From: an uncultured Prevotellaceae bacterium
Lineage (GTDB): Bacteria > Bacteroidota > Bacteroidia > Bacteroidales > Bacteroidaceae
Direction of reading: 5' to 3'
Assembly: GCA_902761905.1 (NCBI GenBank)
Contig: CACWMK010000038.1
Location: 1-41,340 of the forward strand
DNA: 41,340 nucleotides
The position numbers were made by a program, and so were the translations under genes. How positions within the stretch are numbered: position 1 is the first letter of the stretch; each line of letters begins with the position of its first letter. This document shows, piece after piece, positions 8,732 to 18,263 of this stretch. The notes beneath the pieces are model-generated. The model was not told where the DNA came from. It saw only the letters and a program-made list of their open reading frames with translations, and did no database searches.

Positions 8732-8763
8732 AAAAAAAGTGCACCCTATAAAGAGTGCACCTT
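8732..8763 (-). terminator. Terminator of the gene at 8767-9894
   Basis: On the minus strand a 9-bp stem (8755-8763 with 8736-8744, one wobble pair), built on two GTGCAC half-sites, closes a 10-base loop and runs into seven T residues (A tract at 8732-8738 on the plus strand). It starts three bases after the stop codon. Confidence 0.85.
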
Positions 8764-8766
8764 AAT

Positions 8767-9894
8767 TTACTTATTTATTACGACCTTTCTGCCGTCTTGG
8801 ATATATACTCCAGGTTGCAAGGTCTTAGAATTGTCTACACGGACACCGGATAGGGTGTATGTGGCTTTTGGAGAGGGTCCATTTGTGGATGTCTCAATGC
8901 TTTTTATAGCAGTGAATGAACCGCGATCAACAAGCTTGAAATCGCCTGAAAGACCTTTTGGTACGTTCAGCCAGCAAGTGTTCATTGGGATGTCATTGTT
9001 TTCTGTCAATGCGCCTGTAGCATCTTCAGTGAAGATCAGGTTCTTGTCTGCGTCCACTCCCAGCACACGCATTTTACTTGCGTTGAACTCTACGTATGCC
9101 TCGTGATTGCGGTTCCTGCTTGAGAAGTATGTACCACCTAGCAGGTTGTCTGTTGGAGCTGTAGTTGCCTCGAACACAGGGATAATCTTGTTGTCTGCAG
9201 GATTATTGCTGTTGGTCTTGAATATCACTGGGGTAGTAGCGGGTATAACCTCGTCCTCAATCTGCTTGAGCTGGAACTGACCTGTGCCAACACCGTCGAC
9301 ATAGTAGACCGTTACGTTGCTACTGTTAAGCTCGAATGGGAACGAAGCGCAGATGGTACCATACCAACCATCAGCAGCCTCAACAGTAGGCTTCAATCCG
9401 ATGTAGTTGGCATCTGTTGTAACGGGCAGTAATCTCCAAAACTGATAGGCTCTATCGCCTTTAGTAGTAACACTGCCTCTTACAGCCCTGTCATTGCTAT
9501 CATAAAGATGCCCAGCTACACCGCCTGACGATACTTCGAACAGATAGTATGAGCCGCTGGCCTGATCGTATATGTCGATGTATTTTCTTCCGCCGGTGAT
9601 ATCATAGATGCTGGTGCCCTGTGCTATCAGGTTATATTTATATCCTCCCATATTCATAATATAGAATATAGAGGCAGGGTTGGATTCCACTTGGTCAAAA
9701 CCACGCCAAGATCTTAGGTTGCTTACATCGGCTGATGCGGTCGACATATCGACCTCGCCGTTTATCACGTTATCCTTCAGAGTCAGGTAACGCTCTGACG
9801 CATTGTTCTGGATACGATAATATCCATCGCCGTTAAGCTGTGCAGCAGCGGCGAGTGGTAAGAATGATGTGAGGAATAAAAGAATCTTTTTCAT
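8767..9894 (-). CDS. Secreted protein with C-terminal sorting-like tail
   Basis: 375 residues with a signal peptide (MKKILLFLTSFLPLAAAAQ). The N-terminal half contains a region with the spacing of a ricin-type or beta-trefoil fold (GDGYYRIQNNASERYLTLKDN, then YKYNLIAQGTSIYDITGGRKYIDIYD), which is only suggestive. The last 30 residues (TYTLSGVRV ... LQPGVYIQDGRKVVI) form the short beta-rich tail common at the C-terminus of secreted Bacteroidales proteins and related to type IX secretion sorting tails. I see no type IX machinery in the window, so the export route is unproven. The gene has its own terminator. Confidence 0.75.
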   Translation of the reverse strand: MKKILLFLTSFLPLAAAAQLNGDGYYRIQNNASERYLTLKDNVINGEVDMSTASADVSNLRSWRGFDQVESNPASIFYIMNMGGYKYNLIAQGTSIYDITGGRKYIDIYDQASGSYYLFEVSSGGVAGHLYDSNDRAVRGSVTTKGDRAYQFWRLLPVTTDANYIGLKPTVEAADGWYGTICASFPFELNSSNVTVYYVDGVGTGQFQLKQIEDEVIPATTPVIFKTNSNNPADNKIIPVFEATTAPTDNLLGGTYFSSRNRNHEAYVEFNASKMRVLGVDADKNLIFTEDATGALTENNDIPMNTCWLNVPKGLSGDFKLVDRGSFTAIKSIETSTNGPSPKATYTLSGVRVDNSKTLQPGVYIQDGRKVVINK

Positions 9895-9922
9895 TTTGGT
9901 TATCCCTTCCTTTTAGTTTAAG

Positions 9923-9955
9923 AAAAAAGCCCAGCCCCATTGTGGGACTGGGCTT
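9923..9955 (-). terminator. Terminator of the ompA-family gene
   Basis: On the minus strand a 12-bp stem (9944-9955 with 9927-9938, one wobble) closes a 5-base loop and runs into a T tract (plus-strand A tract 9923-9928). It lies 24 bases after the stop codon of the OmpA-family gene. Confidence 0.9.
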
Positions 9956-9978
9956 GGGTTTTATCTTAATCTGTGAGA

Positions 9979-11124
9979 TTACTCAGCGATTACGATAGAT
10001 ACACGGTTGCTGTCGTTGTCAGCGAATGGCTGAACACGTGCACCCTTGCTGTCGTAGCTGATGCGGCTAGCAGCGATACCAGCCTTCTTGAGAGCCTTAA
10101 CAACAACGTCAGCACGACCAGCGGCCAGACGATCGTTGATGCGGTCGTTACCTGTACCAGCGTCAGCGTAACCAGTTACGTTAACCTTAGCCTCAGGATT
10201 AGCCTTCATGTACTCAACAACGTCGTTAATCTTCTGCTGCTCGCTCTTGCGGATGATAGTCTTACCGATTGTGAAGAAGATATCACGGCGCAGAGGCTCA
10301 GCAGCTGTAGCAGCTGTCTCAGCAGCAGCAGGAGCAGGAACTTCTACAATCTTCTCTACGATCTTCTCTACGTAGCGGATCTCTGGCTCTGGAGCAGGGA
10401 TGAAACGTGTAGAGTAGGTCTTACCGAAGTTGTACTTAACACCAGCGAGTGCGTTGAAGTACCAATCCCAGTTTTTAGCCTTCTTTGAGTTGTACTTATC
10501 GTTCAGAGTGTTAGCAGCAACCTCTACGTTGATGCTCCACTTGTCGTTGATCTTGAAGTCACCGTTCAGACCGAACTGGCCGAGCAGGCGAAGCTTAGTA
10601 CCATCCCAAAGATAAGCGAGTGGCTCTGTGCCCAGAGGCTGAGGCTTACCGTTCTGGTCAACGTAACCGAGATCATTCTTGATCTGAGCGTTAGCTGTAG
10701 CAGCCTGGTCGTTCTTCCAAGCGATGTTCAGACCGATACCAGCGAAAGCTGTCAGGTTGAATACACGGTTAGGATTGAAACCTGCAATGAGGTTGCTCAG
10801 ATTCAGTGTACCGTCGATAGTAGGAGCGATGTAGTTCCACTTCCAACCATACTCCTTGTTAGCCCAAGCATAACCAACACCGTCGTACTTGCTACCGGCC
10901 TTGCTCTGCCATGCGTTAACTGCGAGACGAGCACCCCAAAGCTTAGTGAACTGACGGCCAATAGTAGCCTGAACATTGTATGACAACAGGTCACCGAAAT
11001 CGCGCTCACCCAGAGTGTACTGTACGCCCAGAGGCTGTACCTGTACATACCAGTGTGGCTCGAAGACGTATTCAGTCGTGCCCTTCTGCTCCTGAGCAGA
11101 TGCAGTAAGACCAGCTACCAGCAT
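9979..11124 (-). CDS. OmpA-family porin with C-terminal peptidoglycan-binding domain
   Basis: 381 residues from the ATG at 11124. The N-terminal part is a beta-barrel (FEPHWYVQVQPLGVQYTLGE through KTYSTRFIPAPEP). A repetitive VEKIVEKIVEVPAP hinge follows, and then an OmpA domain with the peptidoglycan-contact segment TGYADAGTGNDRINDRLAAGR. It should anchor the outer membrane to the cell wall. The start is abnormal. Translation from 11124 gives only MLVAGLTASAQ, a signal peptide lacking its basic n-region. ATG codons at 11141 and 11135 would supply MKMKK but are out of frame and reach a stop after eight codons. An indel near 11125-11130 is the simplest reading. It follows the coiled-coil lipoprotein gene by 54 bases with no terminator between them. 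Confidence 0.9.
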   Translation of the reverse strand: MLVAGLTASAQEQKGTTEYVFEPHWYVQVQPLGVQYTLGERDFGDLLSYNVQATIGRQFTKLWGARLAVNAWQSKAGSKYDGVGYAWANKEYGWKWNYIAPTIDGTLNLSNLIAGFNPNRVFNLTAFAGIGLNIAWKNDQAATANAQIKNDLGYVDQNGKPQPLGTEPLAYLWDGTKLRLLGQFGLNGDFKINDKWSINVEVAANTLNDKYNSKKAKNWDWYFNALAGVKYNFGKTYSTRFIPAPEPEIRYVEKIVEKIVEVPAPAAAETAATAAEPLRRDIFFTIGKTIIRKSEQQKINDVVEYMKANPEAKVNVTGYADAGTGNDRINDRLAAGRADVVVKALKKAGIAASRISYDSKGARVQPFADNDSNRVSIVIAE

Positions 11125-11178
11125 CCTTTCTTCATTTTCATATTCTGTTTAAAACGTTTTTAAATCCACTAATGTTAA

Positions 11179-13206
11179 TTACTCGGCAGTTACAGTGAAA
11201 GTCTTAACAACCTGATTGCCATAGAAGTCGAGAGCAGCGTAGGTGATAACGTTCTTACCCTGAACCAGTGTGATCTCGTACTTCTTGAAGTTGTCGTCGC
11301 CATTGGTAAGAACCTCGCCCTCACCGTTAACAGCGATGTACTTCTTGAATGCAGGAGCAAGCAGCTCGTTTGTTACAGTTGTTGGGAGCAGAGTAACCTT
11401 ACCAGCCTTCAGAGTAACACCTGAAACGAGGCGGTTTACACCACCATTCTCATTCTCAACCAGCACCATTGGCTCCAGAAGCTTGTAGAGACCGTTAGCA
11501 GAGATGCTGCTGATAATGCGGTTGATGTAGCTCTCCAGGAAGTTTGTTACCTTCTTCTCCAGAGTAACAGCGTTGTCAAGAGCGTTGTTAGTCTTGTTCA
11601 GGATGTTCTGGATGTCAGAGATAGCACCATTCAGCATATCGAGACTAGCGTTCAGATCGTCAACTACCTTGTCGAAATCGCCCTGGATGTTGCTAAGAGG
11701 AACGTTTACCCAACCTTCTGCTGTACCAGTCTTATCTTCAATTGTAACATTTAGACTTGCATATGCTGTTCCGTCTACAATAGTAATCTTCTCAACATTA
11801 TTAACGATATACTTAGACATATCTGGCTCCTGAGCCTTGATCTTGTTTACGATGTCAAGAGCAATCTTGTCGATCTTTTCGAAGCTGATAGAAGCACTCT
11901 CGGGTACTATACCCTGACCCCAGTAGAAATCAACTGGCTTGAAGCTTGTAGCTGCGATAGAATAGTCAGAGATAACTGAACGTGTGCCAACAACGTCATT
12001 CCACTGAGCCTTCAGTGCGAGTGCAGGCAGTGCAGGAAGCTTAGTCTGAGCGAGGTCAGCGATCAGAGCTGAAGTCTCCTTCAGAATATCCTTAGTAGCA
12101 TTCTTAACAGAAGAAGCGCTCTTGTCAACGCTCTTGGCAGCCTTAACCATATCCTTTAGATGCTCAGCAACCTGCTTGAGGTTAATGAGTTCAGCTGGAG
12201 CAATCTGACCAAGCTTCTCAGGATTAGCAGTAGCATCAGCCTCCCACAGAGTAACGTCGCCATCAGCACGTGTGCCCCAAGCGAGGTACTTATCAGAAGC
12301 CTTAGCCTTACCAAGAGTAATCAGGCTTGTGCCGTTCTTGCTGTCGGTCAGAGACAGAGTAAGGTTGGCAATCTTACTCTCGTCGATGTTAGATGGGTTA
12401 ACAGTGAAGTAAACCTTACCAGCGCCGCGCTCCTTGTTGTACAGGAGGTCGCCCTGCTCGGCTGTGAATACAGGATCAACACCCTCGATGTCAGGGAAGG
12501 TAACATCCTTCTTAGCCTCGCCATAGATAGCGCCGAGGAACTGCATGTTCACGCCAGGGAACAGCTTGCTGTTCTCGAGAATGTTTGTAGATGTAGCGTT
12601 AACAATTACGCTAGTAACCATGTTGCTCAGAGCGTCAATGATATCATCAATCTGGTCCTGCAGACTGTCAAGCTGATCATTAACATCGTCAAGAGCGCCG
12701 TTGATATCAGTAATCTGATTGTTGATACCATTTTCGCCAGAGATAGCGTCGTTGATAGCAGCCAACTTGCTAGCTACAGAATTTGCGTCCTCTGTATTGT
12801 TAAGTGCGGCCCAAATCCTCTGGGTTTCTGCATCAACATAACCCAATGTGGCATACTTCGCAAGTGAGTCCTTAAGCTCTTGCTTTGTAGCATAGTTGTC
12901 CTTAATCTCCTGCTTTGTGGCATACTTCGCAAGTGAGTCCTTAAGCTCCTGCTTTGTAGCATAGTTGTCCTCAACATTCTTCTTGAAGTTCCAGAAAGAT
13001 GCGCTATCAGCCTTGTTAGCCAGCTGAGCCAGAATAGCTCTGTTCAGAGCAGCGTCAGCAGCGAGATAGTCACCATTAAGCTTCTGAAGCTGAGCAGTCA
13101 AATCAGTCTTTACATCCTCGTCGTAGTCCTTACAAGAAACGAATGATGTAGTGGTAGCAACGAGAAACGCTACCATCAGAATACCATTGATAATTTTCTT
13201 TTTCAT
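11179..13206 (-). CDS. Large coiled-coil surface lipoprotein
   Basis: 675 residues. The signal peptide ends in FVSC with Cys25 as lipidation site. KDYDED follows, an acidic run that fits the surface-export signal of this phylum. Residues 60-115 contain near-identical coiled-coil repeats (NYATKQELKDSLAK, NYATKQELKDSLAK), followed by further heptads (DVNDQLDSLQDQIDDIIDALSNM), so an N-terminal stalk, probably oligomeric, is likely. The remainder is a mixed region with two more coiled-coil stretches (about 345-390 and 515-560) and a C-terminal domain ending in FTVTAE that reads like an Ig-type strand set. No enzymatic motif is seen. It is probably co-transcribed with the downstream OmpA-family gene, which suggests a joint envelope structure. 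Confidence 0.85.
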   Translation of the reverse strand: MKKKIINGILMVAFLVATTTSFVSCKDYDEDVKTDLTAQLQKLNGDYLAADAALNRAILAQLANKADSASFWNFKKNVEDNYATKQELKDSLAKYATKQEIKDNYATKQELKDSLAKYATLGYVDAETQRIWAALNNTEDANSVASKLAAINDAISGENGINNQITDINGALDDVNDQLDSLQDQIDDIIDALSNMVTSVIVNATSTNILENSKLFPGVNMQFLGAIYGEAKKDVTFPDIEGVDPVFTAEQGDLLYNKERGAGKVYFTVNPSNIDESKIANLTLSLTDSKNGTSLITLGKAKASDKYLAWGTRADGDVTLWEADATANPEKLGQIAPAELINLKQVAEHLKDMVKAAKSVDKSASSVKNATKDILKETSALIADLAQTKLPALPALALKAQWNDVVGTRSVISDYSIAATSFKPVDFYWGQGIVPESASISFEKIDKIALDIVNKIKAQEPDMSKYIVNNVEKITIVDGTAYASLNVTIEDKTGTAEGWVNVPLSNIQGDFDKVVDDLNASLDMLNGAISDIQNILNKTNNALDNAVTLEKKVTNFLESYINRIISSISANGLYKLLEPMVLVENENGGVNRLVSGVTLKAGKVTLLPTTVTNELLAPAFKKYIAVNGEGEVLTNGDDNFKKYEITLVQGKNVITYAALDFYGNQVVKTFTVTAE
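12851..12969 (-). repeat. 69-bp direct repeat encoding coiled-coil units
   Basis: A block of about 50 bases starting GCATACTTCG occurs at 12851 and again at 12920, a 69-base (23-codon) offset, nearly identical at the nucleotide level. It encodes the duplicated YATKQELKDSLAK unit, with a shorter related unit in between. The offset keeps the reading frame. Confidence 0.85.
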
Positions 13207-13277
13207 TGAACTAAAAATTATAATTAAACAAATAAATAAAATAGATATATCGTAAGTTAATTTATATAAATCGTAGG

Positions 13278-13309
13278 CAAAAGTAGGAAATTAATCCGAA
13301 ACTTCCAAG
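13278..13309 (-). promoter_or_regulatory. Promoter of the lipoprotein-ompA pair
   Basis: On the minus strand TACTTTTG (13278-13285) fits TAnnTTTG, and CTTG at 13306-13309 lies 20 bases upstream as a weak -33 element. The resulting leader of roughly 65 bases is very AT-rich. Confidence 0.6.
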
Positions 13310-13417
13310 TAATTTTGAGTTTTTTTTTCAAAAATACGCAAATTTCTGCTTAAATACTAACAATATGGTATATTTGTCGTTAAAAGGCATTCAATTTAAT
13401 TTTAATTAGTAATAATG

Positions 13418-13498
13418 TGCGCCTGACAGGACTCGAACCTGCACGTCGTAAACACTAGATCCTAAGTCTAGCGCGTCTACCAATTCCGCCACAGGCGC
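13418..13498 (-). tRNA. tRNA-Leu (anticodon UAG)
   Basis: The minus strand folds as a complete class II tRNA. The acceptor arms GCGCCTG and CAGGCGC pair, the D arm carries GGTAGACGCG, and the anticodon loop CTTAGGA gives anticodon TAG (plus-strand complement at 13462-13464). A long variable arm follows, and the T arm holds GGTTCGAGTCC. The CCA end is not encoded. It stands alone between the lipoprotein-ompA pair and the S41 protease gene. Confidence 0.97.
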
Positions 13499-13534
13499 AA
13501 ATTCGCTCTTTAGAGCAGTTTTAGATTGCGGGTG

Positions 13535-13542
13535 CAAAGATA
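13535..13542 (-). promoter_or_regulatory. -7 element of tRNA-Leu promoter
   Basis: On the minus strand TATCTTTG fits TAnnTTTG exactly and lies 36 bases upstream of the mature tRNA 5' end. No good -33 element is seen. Confidence 0.6.
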
Positions 13543-13561
13543 ATACTTTTTTTTGATATAG

Positions 13562-13628
13562 CCTACGGATTTTACGAATTTTACTGATTTTTATTGAGAT
13601 AATTCGTAGAATCTGTAAAATCCGTAGG
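13562..13628. repeat. 14-bp inverted repeat built from nine-base words
   Basis: CCTACGGATTTTAC at 13562-13575 is the exact reverse complement of 13615-13628, separated by 39 bases. Both arms continue as imperfect nine-base words (GGATTTTAC, GAATTTTAC, AGATTCTAC). It begins eight bases beyond the stop codon of the S41 gene on the minus strand and could end that transcript, although the loop is long for an intrinsic terminator. Confidence 0.75.
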
Positions 13629-13636
13629 TAAAAACA

Positions 13637-14677
13637 TTAATTATGATGTAGTAATGTACGGGCGTACTCTATGATTGTATCTCGGCCGCGGGTGAAATCA
13701 GCGTCGGTTATTGCCACATTATAGTCGGGGGCAATGCCGAATTCAGTCTGCTGATGGTTGCGGTCGTAGCTGGGACATGCCGAGAAGCGCACGGTCCAAC
13801 CGATGGGTAGGGTAGCAGTGAAGGGCATTCCGCTGCCACCGCCAGTCTGGTCGCCCACCACAGTTACCTGCGGCATGCACCGCATAAACTTTGTAAACTC
13901 GTTGGCTGCCGAGAAAACTTCGCGGTTGGTAAGCAGTACCACAGGTTTCTGCCAGCGCATGTTGCTGCTTGGTTCGATATACTGCGGTTCTTCGGCCGAG
14001 AAGTCGTTGTGGCCCTTGCCGGTCTTGTGCTGCATATAGCCCACCAGCGTCTTCTCGTTGCAGAATCGGGCTGCCAGCTTCTCGGCGTAGGTAAGATTGC
14101 CGCCGCCGTTGCCTCGGATATCGAGTATCATACCCTGGCAGAACATCAGGTGATATATCACCTCATCGAGATTGCTCTCGCCTACAGCCGAGTTGAAACT
14201 GCCGTAATACACATAGCCTATGTTATCATCCAAAATTTTGTACTTCATCCCACCGGCTATGCGGTAGTCGGTGCCCAGGTATCGGCGCTGCAGCGTGTCG
14301 CTGAAGTTGCTGGGATAGTCCTCGTGCCACCGCCAATATCGGCCGTAGTCGAACGCTGTAGCCAGGTTTACATGTCCGTCGCGCAGTTCACTAAGCATGT
14401 CGGTCAGCACCTCAAAAAGCTGTTCGCGGTTGATATTATCGCTCGCGCGTACCTTATATATATTATAAATAGCGTTCCAGTCTACATCTTTATAGTCGAA
14501 GAAGCAGTAGTGCTCATCGATTATCTGCCACAGCGCCTCGAAGTTGCCCTGCGGGGTGTTTTCGTGCTCGACTTCGTCGACACATGAAATTAAGAGTGAA
14601 GAATTTAGAATTAAGAGTGTTGTGGCAACTATCAGTTGGCCTGCCCACTGTTTGATTCTGCTTGTTACATATTTCAT
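13637..14677 (-). CDS. S41 family (C-terminal processing) peptidase, lipoprotein
   Basis: 346 residues. The signal peptide ends in LLISC with Cys32 as lipidation site, then VDEVEHE. The peptidase region shows the S41 signatures ELRDGHVNL (near 97-105), ILDIRGNGGG (184-193) and the nucleophile motif NREVFSAANEF with Ser256, followed by GDQTGGGSG. No PDZ domain is visible, so it belongs with the short S41 proteins of Bacteroidota. The hydrophobic core of the signal peptide (LLILNSSLLIS) is encoded by a seven-base-period array at 14586-14620. A second array lies directly before the start codon. It is third in the parC-DUF3316-S41 run. Confidence 0.9.
   Translation of the reverse strand: MKYVTSRIKQWAGQLIVATTLLILNSSLLISCVDEVEHENTPQGNFEALWQIIDEHYCFFDYKDVDWNAIYNIYKVRASDNINREQLFEVLTDMLSELRDGHVNLATAFDYGRYWRWHEDYPSNFSDTLQRRYLGTDYRIAGGMKYKILDDNIGYVYYGSFNSAVGESNLDEVIYHLMFCQGMILDIRGNGGGNLTYAEKLAARFCNEKTLVGYMQHKTGKGHNDFSAEEPQYIEPSSNMRWQKPVVLLTNREVFSAANEFTKFMRCMPQVTVVGDQTGGGSGMPFTATLPIGWTVRFSACPSYDRNHQQTEFGIAPDYNVAITDADFTRGRDTIIEYARTLLHHN
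14586..14620 (-). repeat. Heptad array inside the S41 signal peptide coding region
   Basis: Five seven-base words in register on the plus strand (GAAATTA, AGAGTGA, AGAATTT, AGAATTA, AGAGTGT) fall within the S41 gene and encode most of the signal peptide's hydrophobic core. Confidence 0.75.
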
Positions 14678-14712
14678 GACTCTAAATTCTAAATTCTAAA
14701 TTCTTAATTCTT
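14678..14712 (-). repeat. Heptad array bridging DUF3316 stop and S41 start
   Basis: Read on the minus strand, five seven-base words (AAGAATT twice, TAGAATT twice, TAGAGTC) fill the gap. The last word abuts the S41 ATG (14675-14677), and the DUF3316 stop codon (14704-14706) lies inside the array. Confidence 0.85.
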
Positions 14713-15469
14713 AATATCTAGACTCCTAACGATTCCGATAAGGAATCGATGGGTATAGGTGTGATACTTGAGATTATTGACTTTGGCCTGCTGGTAGTTG
14801 CCCAGATAGGCCATACGCAGAGCCCAGCGGGCGCTATAGTGCCAGTCGATGGCAGCCAACTGACGGAATGTGGGTGCCGAGATGAATGTGGTGGGTACGA
14901 TGTTGTGGTCGTAGTTGCCTCTGGCAAATATCTCATAGTACGACTGTCCGTAGTTGGGACTGAACATTACTCCGACCAGAGGCAGCATCAGCCCGTAGCT
15001 GACTGTGAACCGTTGACGGGCTAATGAAAAGTCGTAAGCCGCCTTGGCGCTGGGCATGATGTTGATGGCAGCGCGGGCCTGGGCAGGATTGTTGCTGCTG
15101 GTCATGTTATACACAAATCCCAGATTGGCATTTGCTGCAGCACCCAGTTGCAGGCGCAGATTCTGGGTGGGGCGCATGTTGTAGTATCGACCCCAGTACA
15201 GATTGTAGGTGCCTTCCAGATCGTTGGTGTTGCCGCTACGGTCTTTGGTCGACGAGAAATCGAGTTCGTGCTCGATGGTGGTAGTCCATCGGCGCAGACT
15301 GTCGGCGGGGGCATAGTCCTTAATATGTAGGTAGGTGAAGCCCGTGCCGCTGAATTTCTCGGGCGTAAGATAGGTGTCGAGGAGCTTGGTAGGACCGGCG
15401 CCCACCATATGTGCAGATGTCTGTGCCTGTGCGGTGGCGATGTTCATCGCCGCGCACAGACATATTATC

Positions 15470-15492
<23 letters not shown>
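14704..15492 (-). CDS. DUF3316 domain-containing protein
   Basis: 262 residues with a signal peptide ending near ATAQAQ. The mature part is strand-rich (ENLRLQLGAAANANLGFVYN-type pattern, RQRFTVSYGLMLPLVGVMFSPNYGQSYYEIF), matching the DUF3316 family of presumed outer-membrane or periplasmic proteins in Bacteroidales. No function is established for the family. The first 23 bases overlap the 3' end of parC. The final codons and stop lie in a heptad array. The start could be the first or second in-frame Met (MVM). Confidence 0.82.
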
Positions 15493-18151
<2,659 letters not shown>

Positions 18152-18180
18152 TTTCTTTAACGGGGTTTTCAGTTTGCCTG

Positions 18181-18188
18181 CAAAGGTA
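18181..18188 (-). promoter_or_regulatory. -7 element upstream of parC
   Basis: On the minus strand TACCTTTG fits TAnnTTTG, 30 bases before the parC start at 18151. The -33 region is A/T-rich without a clear TTTG. Confidence 0.55.
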
Positions 18189-18230
18189 TAAAAAAAAGAC
18201 GAAATAAAAGAATAATTAAGATAATTTAAA

Positions 18231-18254
18231 TAGGGTTGGCAATTGCCAACCCTA
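18231..18254. repeat. Perfect 24-bp palindrome between alaS and parC
   Basis: The half-site TAGGGTTGGCAA is followed directly by its exact reverse complement, with no spacer. It lies 10 bases after the alaS stop on the minus strand. It may act as the alaS terminator stem (followed on that strand by an AT-rich tract but no clean T run) or as an operator-like or dispersed palindromic element. Confidence 0.85.
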
Positions 18255-18263
18255 CTGGAATAT

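Noticed and set aside
8767-9894. Type IX secretion system locus
   Set aside because: Only sorting-like C-terminal tails are present; no por/gld/sov machinery genes occur in the window.
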